A DNA stretch of 54,565 nt from an uncultured Sanguibacteroides sp. (lineage in GTDB: Bacteria; Bacteroidota; Bacteroidia; Bacteroidales; Marinifilaceae): assembly GCF_900543425.1 (NCBI RefSeq), contig NZ_UQRQ01000021.1:1-54565 (forward strand), written 5' to 3'. The translations under genes were made by a program, and so were the position numbers. Position 1 is the stretch's first letter. Every line of letters starts with the position of its first letter. Shown piece by piece: positions 42,331-50,980 of this stretch. The notes under the pieces were generated by a model that saw only the letters and a program-made list of their open reading frames with translations, was not told the origin of the DNA and ran no database searches.

Positions 42331-43806
42331 ATGAATTTGTCATTTGAGGATATAAAAGAATTAGTTTTGTCTAAAGAATCTTGTTCATTGGAACTGAAGG
42401 TTACAACCGGGCAATTAACACGTGGAATGGAGACGGGATGTGCTTTTATGAATTCTCAAACGGGTGGTTATGTTCTATTTGGTGTTAATGATCAAGGACA
42501 AGTTATAGGGCAGGAAATATCGGATAAAACTCGGAGAGAGATTGCGAGTGTTTTAAAAAGGTTTGAACCGACAGTATTGGCAGATGTGCAATACGTGAAA
42601 ATTCCGGGGGGAAATAAATATGTAATAGCAATCTATTTTGAAGATTATATGGCAAAAAAGCCTTATCTCTTTGATGGTAGGGCTTACCTAAGGATAGAGA
42701 GTACGACGTCGGCAATGTCACAAGATATCTATCATGAACTTTTAATAGAGCGCAATAGAGAACAATTTCGATGGGAAGCATGTCCGAACACGAAGATTTT
42801 AATAGATTCTTTTGATAAAGAAAAGATTATTGGGACAATCAGATTGGGAATCGAAAATGGACGATTACCAGAGTCTTCATTGGAGAATTTGGATATTAAA
42901 GTATTACTGGATAAATTGAATTTAGTAGAAGATGGTATTTTTCGGAATGCTTCTGCGGTACTGTTTCAAAAACAACCTTTTCAATATTTTCCTCAATGTA
43001 AATTACGCTTGGCCAGATTCAAAGGTATAGATCGTTTGGAGTTTATTGATAATATTCAAATTACTGGAAATGTTTTTGTACTTTTTGATACTGCAATGTT
43101 ATTCTTTTTTAAACATTTATCCCTGTCTGGAAGTATCGAAAAAGCAGAGAGAGAGGAAGAGTTGTCTGTTCCTTATAAAGCATTGCGAGAAGCAACGGTA
43201 AATGCTTTATGCCATAGAGATTATGCTTGTCCGGAAGGTTCTGTAGGGATTGCTATTTATGATGATCGAGTCGAGATAATGAATTCGGGTTCTTTACCTA
43301 AAGAAATTGTTTGTACTAACTTGCGACTTCCTCATAAGTCTTTTCCGCATAATCCTTTGATTGCAAATATTTTTTTTAGAAGACGTATGGTGGAAAGTTG
43401 GGGGCGAGGTTTGGAGTTAATGCATCGAGAATGCGAGAGAGTAGGACTTCCTGTTCCGGTTTTATCGAGTGAACATGGGGAGGTGATGGTTGTATTTCAT
43501 TTTAAACAGGTCGAACAAGTAACCGAACAAGTAACCGAACAAGTAGCCGAACAAGTAACCGAACAAGTAAAAAGGCTTCTTGAAGTTTTAAATAGTCGGG
43601 AGTTGACGCTGAAAGAGGTACTTGTTGAATTGGGGTTGAGGCATCGTCCCACTTTAATTTATACTTATATTCAACCTGCCTTGCATGATGATCTGATCGA
43701 ACAAACTCAACCGGATTCTCCCAATAGTCCTACTCAAAAATATAAATTGACAGAGAAAGGACGAAAACTGTGGATTAAAATTCTCTCTAAAAATGGACAA
43801 TTGTAA
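42331..43806 (+). CDS. AlbA_2/Schlafen-like ATP-binding regulator (paralogue)
   Basis: 491-aa protein of the AlbA_2 plus HATPase_c_4 family. It has an N-terminal SCSLELKVTTGQL and MNSQTGGYVLFGV, then YKALREATVNALCHRDY near residue 285, WGRGLELMHRECERVG near 353, then a repeat linker EQVT (43513-43572) and a C-terminal winged-helix-like domain. The order of domains equals that of the gene at 12405. Function is unknown; RecG-like helicase annotations of this family are misleading because no helicase motifs are present. Confidence 0.82.
   Translation: MNLSFEDIKELVLSKESCSLELKVTTGQLTRGMETGCAFMNSQTGGYVLFGVNDQGQVIGQEISDKTRREIASVLKRFEPTVLADVQYVKIPGGNKYVIAIYFEDYMAKKPYLFDGRAYLRIESTTSAMSQDIYHELLIERNREQFRWEACPNTKILIDSFDKEKIIGTIRLGIENGRLPESSLENLDIKVLLDKLNLVEDGIFRNASAVLFQKQPFQYFPQCKLRLARFKGIDRLEFIDNIQITGNVFVLFDTAMLFFFKHLSLSGSIEKAEREEELSVPYKALREATVNALCHRDYACPEGSVGIAIYDDRVEIMNSGSLPKEIVCTNLRLPHKSFPHNPLIANIFFRRRMVESWGRGLELMHRECERVGLPVPVLSSEHGEVMVVFHFKQVEQVTEQVTEQVAEQVTEQVKRLLEVLNSRELTLKEVLVELGLRHRPTLIYTYIQPALHDDLIEQTQPDSPNSPTQKYKLTEKGRKLWIKILSKNGQL
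43513..43572 (+). repeat. In-frame 12-bp tandem repeat (EQVT linker)
   Basis: Nearly five units of GAACAAGTAACC, with one changed base in unit three (GAACAAGTAGCC) and a partial last unit. It encodes the EQVT linker between the ATPase-like part and the C-terminal domain, analogous in place and period to the VEKT repeat at 13578. Confidence 0.9.
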
Positions 43807-43839
43807 ATTTTAAAAAATTAAGGAATAAGGTAATTAAAG

Positions 43840-44028
43840 AGATTTACGATTTTGGATTTTAGATTTATGATTTGAAGAACCAAGGGATTCTGGGATTAAA
43901 GGATTCAGTGATTGAGTGATTGGGATTAAAAAGATTGACGATTGTAGATTTTAGATTTACGATTTAAAGAGGGTAAGATCTTAATCATAAATCGTAAATC
44001 TTAAATCAAAAATTAATTTACAATCAGA
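43840..44028 (+). repeat. Intergenic repeat, long forward copy upstream of the ORF6N gene
   Basis: About 190 bp with the full ordered set of modules: GATTTACGATTTTGGATTTT, AACCAAGGGATTCTGGGATT, GATTGACGATTGTAGATTTT, AAAGAGGGTAAGATCTTAAT, AATCATAAATCGTAAATC and a TTAATTTACAATCAGA end touching the start codon at 44029. It is a direct repeat of 44605-44800. Confidence 0.88.
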
Positions 44029-44598
44029 ATGGATCAACTACAACTAATTCGAAGTAAGATATATGAAATACGAGGTCAGAAGGTGATGATTGATAAAGAT
44101 TTGGCTGAATTGTACCAGGTTACAACCGGTAATTTGAATAAGGCTGTTCAACGGAATATTAAACGTTTTCCCGGCGATTTCATGTTTCAACTCACGAAAG
44201 AGGAATTTGATCAATTAAAAGTAAACTTGATATTCCATTTTGGAAGATCAAGTTGGGGTGGAGTTCGTAAACTTCCGTATGCTTTTACAGAACAAGGTTT
44301 GGCAATGCTTTCAGGAATATTAAATTCCGATATTGCAATTCAGGTAAATATCAATATAATGCGTGCTTTTGTTGCTGTTCGACAATTGATAGGTAATTCT
44401 TCTGTTGATAAAATAACGGAACTTCAAAATGAGTTAAAAGAGCTCAAAGAATATTTAGAATCGGTATTCGTTGATTACAATGATATTAATGATGATACCC
44501 GAATGCAATTGGAGCTTATCAATCAAACGTTGGCAGAATTACAAGTACAGAAGAAATTAGAAAATAAGCCGCATAATCCTATAGGATTTGTCAAATGA
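44029..44598 (+). CDS. ORF6N domain protein (KilA-N-like DNA-binding)
   Basis: 189-aa protein with the ORF6N domain at the N-terminus: RSKIYEIRGQKVMIDKDLAELY, then NKAVQRNIKRFPGDFMFQLT and LPYAFTEQGLAMLSGILNS. The rest (about residues 120-180) is a likely coiled coil. ORF6N proteins are typical of phages and mobile elements and often occur as solo genes in Bacteroidetes. No other phage genes are present. Direct repeats of about 190 bp flank it on both sides. Confidence 0.9.
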   Translation: MDQLQLIRSKIYEIRGQKVMIDKDLAELYQVTTGNLNKAVQRNIKRFPGDFMFQLTKEEFDQLKVNLIFHFGRSSWGGVRKLPYAFTEQGLAMLSGILNSDIAIQVNINIMRAFVAVRQLIGNSSVDKITELQNELKELKEYLESVFVDYNDINDDTRMQLELINQTLAELQVQKKLENKPHNPIGFVK

Positions 44599-44604
44599 CA
44601 GAAA

Positions 44605-44800
44605 GAGATTTACGATTTCGGATTTTAGATTTATGATTTAAAGAACCAAGGGATTCAGTGATTTAGTGATTTAGTGATTTAGTGATTGGGATTAAGAGAT
44701 TAAAAAGATTGACGATTGTAGATTTTAGATTTACGATTTGAAGAGGGTAAGATCAGAATCTTAATCATAAATCGTAAATTAAAAATTATTTTGCAATCAG
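44605..44800 (+). repeat. Intergenic repeat, long forward copy downstream of the ORF6N gene
   Basis: Same module order as 43840-44028, with the internal words GATTTAGTGATTTAGTGATT repeated in place of the GATTCTGGGATT section. It ends in TTTTGCAATCAG, close to the CAATCAG end of the upstream copy. The pair forms direct repeats around one gene. Confidence 0.88.
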
Positions 44801-44981
44801 CGATTTGCAGTCGAAATTATCTGTTTTATCATGAATTTTAGGGTGGTGCTATTCAAAAGCAGATGGATAGCACTTTATTTATAAAATAAAAGAGATAGAT
44901 TCTTTTCCAATAGAAAATATCGGGATTTTTTTGATTCGGAGTTTTTGTAATTTACAATCTACAATTTAAAATTTACAATTA
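44801..44981 (+). repeat. Gap before wzi, ending in a repeat fragment
   Basis: Non-coding DNA; its last part (44950-44980) is TTTACAATCTACAATTTAAA and ATTTACAATT, the same end module as before 14876. It directly precedes the TTG start of wzi. No clear promoter is seen in this gap. Confidence 0.6.
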
Positions 44982-46418
44982 TTGAAGGCTATTTTATTCG
45001 GGATAATGTTGTTATTATCCCTTGCACTTTGTGCACAAAAACGTGAGGTGAGGTATTTCGGGGAGCTTAGTGGTTATGCCGGAAGAGGAGGGGTGTTACC
45101 GTTCTGGATGGGGGCGGATCGATGGGGTGCCGTGCCGGACCGGACGGGAGGGGTGTTGAAGGTCGGGTTGTTTTCCGGTTTTCGGGAGGGAAGAAAGATT
45201 CAGATGGCTTATGGCTTTTCGGGAGTCGGAATTGGAGAAAAAGGCGATAACCGGGTGTGGGTGGATGAACTTTACGTTAGTTCCCGGTGGAGGCGTTTGC
45301 GTTTGGATATCGGGATGATACACCCGGACACGGAGTATAACGGGGTCTCCTCGACAAACGGGGATATTGTACAATCGGCTAATGCCCGGGTCAATCCGGG
45401 ATATAATTTGCGAAGTGAGTTTATACCGTTTCCCTTTATCGGCAAGGTACTGGCTTTTCGTTTTAGTTACGGGGATTATCGAATGATAGGGGATCGGTAC
45501 GTGGAGAAGGTTCGTTTACATCACAAATCGTTATTCTTGCGAATCAGTCCGCATAAAAGGTGGGAGATCATCGTGGGACTGGACCATTATGCCCAATGGG
45601 CCGGAACTTCACCGGAATTGGGAAAACAACCCTCCTCTTTGAAAGATTATATCCGCATCGTGGCCGGTAGCGAAGGAGGAAGTGATGCTTCGGGTAGTGC
45701 GCAGAACAATGCCCTGGGAAATCATTTGGGACGAGAGCATTTGAGGATTAATTACAAGGGGGACAATTACACGTTGACGTTTTATCATGATATTCCTTTT
45801 GAGGATGGTTCGGGGACGGATTTTCGTTCGTTTCCGGACGGGACCTATGCTCTCTATTATGGGGCGAAAGATCGGTCGGGATGGTGTACGGATGTAATCT
45901 ACGAATTCCTTTACACCAAATACCAGTCGGGGCCTTATCACGATCGTCCGGCTACCCCGGCGGAGATGGAGAAGCAGGATCCCAACGCTCCCGGTTACGG
46001 TTGGAAAAAAGTCGGAGGCCGGGATGATTATTTTTTACATGGTGAATATAAATCGGGATGGACGACTGACGGTCGGATTATCGGCACACCTTTTTTGCAA
46101 GCTAACCCGAAGAATGAAGACGGTATCGTGGTCGGTATGTACAATAACCGGGTGATTGCCCATTATTGGGGTATTAAAGGGAAAATAGCCCGAAAGATTT
46201 CTTACTTGGGAAGGTTTTCTTATTCGTTGAATTACGGGAGATACCGGGAGCCTTTTGAGCGGGTAAAACGGCAATGCTCCTGGGGTATGGAGATAGGAAT
46301 CCCCTGTAAACAGTTACCGTTCAACATGGAGGCTGGAATTTATGGAGACGAAGGAAAGTTATTACGGGAGAACGTGGGAGTGATGTTGCGATTAACAATA
46401 GAGGGATTAAGAGATTAG
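44982..46418 (+). CDS. wzi: Wzi family capsule assembly outer-membrane protein
   Basis: 478-aa outer-membrane beta-barrel of the Wzi family, which helps attach or assemble surface polysaccharide. A signal peptide (residues 1 to about 19, KAILFGIMLLLSLALCAQ) is followed by a beta-rich barrel sequence with blocks such as PFWMGADRWGAVPDRTGG and YHDIPFEDGSGTDFR. The start is TTG at 44982; an ATG at 45006 would cut the signal peptide. An intergenic repeat ends exactly before the TTG, and the last codons (GLRD) are encoded by repeat-like GGATTAAGAGATTAG. Confidence 0.85.
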   Translation: MKAILFGIMLLLSLALCAQKREVRYFGELSGYAGRGGVLPFWMGADRWGAVPDRTGGVLKVGLFSGFREGRKIQMAYGFSGVGIGEKGDNRVWVDELYVSSRWRRLRLDIGMIHPDTEYNGVSSTNGDIVQSANARVNPGYNLRSEFIPFPFIGKVLAFRFSYGDYRMIGDRYVEKVRLHHKSLFLRISPHKRWEIIVGLDHYAQWAGTSPELGKQPSSLKDYIRIVAGSEGGSDASGSAQNNALGNHLGREHLRINYKGDNYTLTFYHDIPFEDGSGTDFRSFPDGTYALYYGAKDRSGWCTDVIYEFLYTKYQSGPYHDRPATPAEMEKQDPNAPGYGWKKVGGRDDYFLHGEYKSGWTTDGRIIGTPFLQANPKNEDGIVVGMYNNRVIAHYWGIKGKIARKISYLGRFSYSLNYGRYREPFERVKRQCSWGMEIGIPCKQLPFNMEAGIYGDEGKLLRENVGVMLRLTIEGLRD

Positions 46419-46535
46419 GTGATTCAAAAGATTTGTGATTTTGGATTTTAGATTTACGATTTAAAGATGGCAAAATCACTGACTGAATCATAAATTATAA
46501 ATCGTAAATCATAAATCAAAAATAAATTTTCAGGT
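46419..46535 (+). repeat. Intergenic repeat, forward copy
   Basis: Begins inside the end of wzi (GATTAGGTGATTC) and continues with GATTTTGGATTTTAGATTTA, AAAGATGGCAAAATCACTGA and AAATCGTAAATCATAAATCA. Inverted outer words again allow a hairpin between wzi and wza. Confidence 0.8.
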
Positions 46536-46571
46536 CTATTCGACTTTCGTTAAATCAATAATTTTAATTAT

Positions 46572-47345
46572 ATGGGAATTTTGAAAAATGGAATATGGAT
46601 TCTGTTGTGGGGGCTCATGTGTGTGTCCTGCGGATCGAGTAAAAAGGTGGTTTATTTACAGGATGCCGACGTGAATAAACGTATTAAAGCCGAGTGCGAG
46701 TATAAAACGGTGATTCAGCCGGATGATTTGTTGTCGATTATCGTTTCCTGCGATGATGTGGAGGCGGCAGTCCCGTTTAATACCCCGATGATCGGGTTAG
46801 GGAGAGAGACGGTGAGTTCGTCTAATCAACAGGTTCCCCAAGGGTATCTTGTCGATAAAGAGGGGTATATCGATTTTCCGGTATTGGGTAAATTGAAAGT
46901 AATGGGAATGACTCGAAATGAGTTGGCCGATTTGTTAAAGGAGCGTTTGGAAAAATATTTAAAGAATCCGATCGTGACCATACAATACTTGAATTTCAGG
47001 GTGACCGTGTTGGGGGAGGTAAAAAATCCGGGAAGTTATAAGGTGTTGGGAGAACGTATTTCCATCTTAGACGCTTTGGGTATGGCGGGAGACTTGCAGA
47101 TTAATGCCAAGCGAAAAAACGTGTTGGTCGTACGGGAGGTGGACGGAGAAAAGCAGTTTGCTCGTATCGATCTGACCTCAACGGAGTTTATGGATACTCC
47201 TTTTTTCTTTTTGCGACAGAATGATGTGATTTACGTGGAACCGAACCGGGGACGGATTGCCGGGGGAAATGCCGGAGCTTTCTTACCCTATATTTTGTCG
47301 AGCGTCTCCACGATGGTAGCCATTATTGCCTTAATTGTCAGATAA
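46572..47345 (+). CDS. wza: Wza-type polysaccharide export lipoprotein
   Basis: 257-aa outer-membrane export protein. It has a lipoprotein signal with lipobox CVSC-GSS (residues about 17-23), the Poly_export block VIQPDDLLSIIVSCDD, GYLVDKEGYIDFPVLGKLKV, a SLBB-type VTVLGEVKNPGSYKV segment, and a C-terminal hydrophobic helix (about residues 235-255). The last overlaps the beginning of wzc. Shorter than E. coli Wza but normal for Bacteroidetes. Confidence 0.93.
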   Translation: MGILKNGIWILLWGLMCVSCGSSKKVVYLQDADVNKRIKAECEYKTVIQPDDLLSIIVSCDDVEAAVPFNTPMIGLGRETVSSSNQQVPQGYLVDKEGYIDFPVLGKLKVMGMTRNELADLLKERLEKYLKNPIVTIQYLNFRVTVLGEVKNPGSYKVLGERISILDALGMAGDLQINAKRKNVLVVREVDGEKQFARIDLTSTEFMDTPFFFLRQNDVIYVEPNRGRIAGGNAGAFLPYILSSVSTMVAIIALIVR

Positions 47346-47373
47346 TAGAGTGTGTAAAAATAATATCGGGCTT

Positions 47374-49698
47374 ATGAATGAGTTGAACAATGATCTATTT
47401 TTGGTTGAAGAGGAGGAAAGTTTTGATTTCCGGAAGTTTTTTAACAAAATTCTATATAGATGGTGGTGGTTTGCTATTAGTGTACCGCTATGTTTGGGTG
47501 GGGCTGTCTACTACTATATGAGGCAGGTTCCTGTATATAACGTGGAGGCAAAGGTGATGATAAACGATTCGAGGAAGGGGGAACTGGGAACCAATGCTAT
47601 GATGAAAGAATTGGGCTTTTTTCAGGGAGATGTATTCGTGGAGAACGAAATGATCGAATTGCGTTCGAAAAATTTGATGCGGGACGTGGTGAAAGAATTG
47701 GATTTGAACGTGCGTTATTTCGAGAAGGGAGGAGTACGGGAAAAGGAATTTTATAAAGATGTACCGTTTCGGGTGTTGATCGATTATCCGGAAAATATTC
47801 GAGATACCTCGTTTTATGTCAACGTAGAGGGAAACGATCGGGTGGAAGTTTTGACCCCGGAAGGTGAATCTGTTTTTAAGGGGAACTATTCGGAAAAAAT
47901 ACCGGTAGGGGAATATGCGATTTCGATAGAAAAAGAACCCGTGAACGCGAAAGAGGGACAATACCGGGTGAGTATAAATTCCTACCCGGTAGCCACGGAA
48001 GTATTTTATGGAAAACTTGATATTAGTAATTTGGAGAAAAACACGAATGCCATCGGGCTTTCCGTGAAGGATGAATCGCCAGCCCGGGCCATCGATCTAA
48101 TTCATCGGTTGATTGCTGCCTATAACGATAACGGGGTGAGTAATAAGCGGATTGTGTCGACAAGTACGGTGAATTTTATCAATAGCCGGTTGGAGGTGAT
48201 TAATCGGGAATTAGGAGAGATCGAGGATAAGGCGGAGAATTTTAAAAAACAGAATCAACTGACAGATTTGACTTCAGATGCCACTTTTATCATGGAACGG
48301 AAAAAATCGGCTGGAGTCGAGTTGCTGAAATTAGAGACGGATTTGGACGTGGTAAGAAGTATCCGGGATTTTTTGAATCAAGAGGAGGAAGAGTTTCGTT
48401 TATTACCGGAAAACCTGGGATTAACGGATGTTACGTTGAACAACGGTATCGGGAAATATAACGAGATGATCCTGCGAAGAAATAAATTATTGCAGACTGC
48501 CCGGGAGAGTAACCCGCTGGTAAAAGGAATCGAGAGTCAACTGAGGGAATTAAAGGAGAATATTCGGGTCGCCATAGAGAACGTGGAGAAGGGATTGGAA
48601 ATTAAGGTACAAAGTTTGGAGAAAGAGCGTCGATTGGTGGATAAAAAATTGACTTCGGTACCTACGCAGGAGAAGCAATACCGGGAGATTTCCCGTCAAC
48701 AGGGATTGAAAGAGAATCTTTTCCTGTTCCTGATGCAGAAACGGGAGGAGGCGGAGATAGCCAGGTTGATGTACGTGCCCATGGCAAAAATTATAGAAGA
48801 TCCGAATACTCAAGGCAGTCCGATATCGCCGAAAAAATCCATGATTTTATTGATCGGATTGGTGCTGGGATTTGCATTCCCTTTCGGGGGAATATTTCTA
48901 TTGGATCTATTAGATTCCAAGGTGCGGGATACCGAAGACGTAGAGAAGGCCGTAAATGCTCCTGTTCTGGGAAGTACGCCAGAATTGCCGGAAGGAGATG
49001 AGGATATTTTTCAAGAGAATTTTATAGTATCGGAATCCATGCATCTGATCCGGGAGAATTTGAATTATATGGTGCAGCAGACGGCGTGTCCCGTCATTAT
49101 GGTGACCTCAACCATTCCTCAAGAGGGGAAATCTTTTATTTCTGCTCATCTGGCTAATGCTTATGCCAAATCCGGTAAAAAGACGATCGCTATCGGTTGT
49201 GATTTGCGAAACCCGAAGATGGATGTCTATTTTAAATGTAATCATTATAAAGGACTATCTGCTTATTTGGCCGGAATAGAAAATGATAAACAAAGCATTG
49301 TAAATAAGATAGATGATTGTCTTTACGCTATATTCGGGGGAAGCGTACCTCCTAATCCGACTCAGTTGATAGCCAGTTCTCGGATGGAAGAGTTAATAAC
49401 GGAATTAAAGAAGGAGTTTGATTGTATTGTGCTGGATACTCCTCCGTTGGGTATTCTGGCGGAAGGTTTTACATTAAGCCGACTGGCCGATGCATGTGTG
49501 TATGTTGTACGAGCTCACGTATTGGATCGAAAAGACTTGAGGCTGGTTGCGGATTTGGAAAAGAAAAAAAGATTGCCTAACCTTGGGATAGTTGTCAACG
49601 GGATAAAGATCAGACGGGGCGGTTATGGATACGGTTATGGTTACGGGGCTAAATACGGTTATGGTTACGGACAAAAAACGAAAAAAGATGAAGCATGA
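47374..49698 (+). CDS. wzc: Wzc-type polysaccharide co-polymerase and tyrosine autokinase
   Basis: Inner-membrane regulator of chain length and export. From ATG 47374 the product is 774 aa; a TTG at 47335 would add 13. It contains a first membrane helix (WWWFAISVPLCLGGAVYYY), a long periplasmic Wzz/coiled-coil part, a second helix (MILLIGLVLGFAFPFGGIFLL) and a BY-kinase domain with Walker A TIPQEGKS, Walker A-prime IGCDLRNPK and Walker B IVLDTPP. The tail is a tyrosine cluster, GGYGYGYGYGAKYGYGYG, seven tyrosines that are the likely autophosphorylation sites. The cognate phosphatase is the CpsB-like gene at 50270. Confidence 0.94.
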   Translation: MNELNNDLFLVEEEESFDFRKFFNKILYRWWWFAISVPLCLGGAVYYYMRQVPVYNVEAKVMINDSRKGELGTNAMMKELGFFQGDVFVENEMIELRSKNLMRDVVKELDLNVRYFEKGGVREKEFYKDVPFRVLIDYPENIRDTSFYVNVEGNDRVEVLTPEGESVFKGNYSEKIPVGEYAISIEKEPVNAKEGQYRVSINSYPVATEVFYGKLDISNLEKNTNAIGLSVKDESPARAIDLIHRLIAAYNDNGVSNKRIVSTSTVNFINSRLEVINRELGEIEDKAENFKKQNQLTDLTSDATFIMERKKSAGVELLKLETDLDVVRSIRDFLNQEEEEFRLLPENLGLTDVTLNNGIGKYNEMILRRNKLLQTARESNPLVKGIESQLRELKENIRVAIENVEKGLEIKVQSLEKERRLVDKKLTSVPTQEKQYREISRQQGLKENLFLFLMQKREEAEIARLMYVPMAKIIEDPNTQGSPISPKKSMILLIGLVLGFAFPFGGIFLLDLLDSKVRDTEDVEKAVNAPVLGSTPELPEGDEDIFQENFIVSESMHLIRENLNYMVQQTACPVIMVTSTIPQEGKSFISAHLANAYAKSGKKTIAIGCDLRNPKMDVYFKCNHYKGLSAYLAGIENDKQSIVNKIDDCLYAIFGGSVPPNPTQLIASSRMEELITELKKEFDCIVLDTPPLGILAEGFTLSRLADACVYVVRAHVLDRKDLRLVADLEKKKRLPNLGIVVNGIKIRRGGYGYGYGYGAKYGYGYGQKTKKDEA

Positions 49699-50263
49699 AT
49701 TTTTTATACACGAGACTGCGGTTGTCGATGAAGGGTGTCAGATCGGGCACGGTTGCAAAATATGGCATTTTAGCCATATCATGAGCGGCTGTGTGTTGGG
49801 AAAGAATTGTAATATCGGTCAGAACGTGGTGATCTCTCCGGAAGTGGTGTTGGGAGATAACGTGAAGGTACAAAATAACGTGTCTGTTTACACGGGTGTA
49901 ACTTGTGAAGACGATGTGTTTTTAGGGCCTTCCTGTGTTTTTACAAACGTGATAAACCCGAGGAGTGCCGTGAATCGGAAATCTCAATACGCTAAGACTC
50001 TTGTAAAGAGAGGAGCCTCTATCGGGGCTAACGCTACGATTGTTTGCGGTCACGATATCGGTAGATATGCTTTTATTGGGGCAGGAGCAGTCGTGACCAA
50101 AACGGTTTCCGATTATGCTCTCGTGGTGGGAAATCCGGCCCGGCAGATTGGTTGGATGAGCGAATACGGGCATCGCTTGTTTTTTGACGCGGAAGGTTTG
50201 GCTGTTTGTCCGGAAAGCGGGGAAAAATATCAGTTACAAAATGACACGGTCATAAAAATTTGA
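49688..50263 (+). CDS. wbpD: UDP-2-acetamido-3-amino-2,3-dideoxyglucuronate N-acetyltransferase, WbpD-like
   Basis: 191-aa left-handed beta-helix acetyltransferase. It starts KHEFFIHETAVVDEGCQIGHGCKIWHFSHI, the WbpD/WlbB hallmark, and continues with hexapeptide repeats, the NPRSAVNRKSQY loop, IGANATIVCGHDIG and VVGNPARQIGWMSEYGHRL. It completes the route begun by the WbpA, WbpB and WbpE homologues at 6.5-10.6 kb. The ATG at 49688 overlaps the end of wzc by 11 bp; an upstream ATG at 49625 lies in the tyrosine-tail coding repeat and adds 21 residues foreign to the family. Confidence 0.92.
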   Translation: MKHEFFIHETAVVDEGCQIGHGCKIWHFSHIMSGCVLGKNCNIGQNVVISPEVVLGDNVKVQNNVSVYTGVTCEDDVFLGPSCVFTNVINPRSAVNRKSQYAKTLVKRGASIGANATIVCGHDIGRYAFIGAGAVVTKTVSDYALVVGNPARQIGWMSEYGHRLFFDAEGLAVCPESGEKYQLQNDTVIKI

Positions 50264-50269
50264 ATTCAT

Positions 50270-50980
50270 ATGTTTTTCAAAAAACGTTCGGTAAAGCAAT
50301 ATTTTTTTTACGAACACGATTTGCATTCCCATATTTTGCCGGAATTGGACGATGGTGTGAAAAATATGGAGGAGTCGGTTGAGATCGTAAAGCGTATGTT
50401 AAAGTTAGGCGTGAAACGGTTCACGTTTACTCCGCATATTGCCTATCCTTTACTTGTGAATGGTCCCCAAAATATAGGAAAACGATGGGGAGAGCTGGAG
50501 GGACGTTTGGGGCGAGAGGATATTCGCTTGGATGCAGATTTGGGTGCGGAATATCGTGTCGGAAGGTATATATTTGATCTGATCGAGCAAAAACAAATCA
50601 TGGCTTCCAGAGAGGGGAATGTATTGCTTGAACATAGTTTTTTGGCTCCTTCCCTTTATTTTGAAGAGTTATTATTTAAATTGCAAGCGGAAGGATTCGG
50701 ACCTATATTAGCTCATCCGGAACGTTATCGTTTTTACGGCGAAGACATTGAAAAACCGTGCCGGGAATTGAAGAGCAGAGGCTGCCGGATGCAGGTAAAT
50801 CTTTTGTCGTTTGTGGGTTATTACGGGAAAGAGGCTCAGAAGGGGGCTTACGCTTTATTGAAAAAGGGGTTGGTCGATTATCTGTCGGGTGATATTCACT
50901 CTTTGCGGCAAATCGAATTGTTGGAGGATTTTCTAAAATCAAAAGAGAGCTGTTGCCTGAATAAATACATGCTCTTTTAG
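50270..50980 (+). CDS. CpsB/YwqE-like tyrosine-protein phosphatase (PHP domain)
   Basis: 236-aa PHP-fold metallophosphatase with HDLHSHILPELDDGVKNMEES at about residues 14-34, FTPHIAYPLL, LLEHSFLAPS, PILAHPERYRFY and SGDIHS. These are the metal ligands of CpsB/YwqE phosphatases, which dephosphorylate the tyrosine autokinase. It lies directly downstream of wzc and wbpD and ends the export operon, with a 4-bp convergent overlap with the next minus-strand gene. Confidence 0.92.
   Translation: MFFKKRSVKQYFFYEHDLHSHILPELDDGVKNMEESVEIVKRMLKLGVKRFTFTPHIAYPLLVNGPQNIGKRWGELEGRLGREDIRLDADLGAEYRVGRYIFDLIEQKQIMASREGNVLLEHSFLAPSLYFEELLFKLQAEGFGPILAHPERYRFYGEDIEKPCRELKSRGCRMQVNLLSFVGYYGKEAQKGAYALLKKGLVDYLSGDIHSLRQIELLEDFLKSKESCCLNKYMLF

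Noticed and set aside
44029..44598. Prophage remnant
   Set aside because: ORF6N is phage-like, but no integrase, structural or lysis genes are nearby. A solo cassette between direct repeats fits better.
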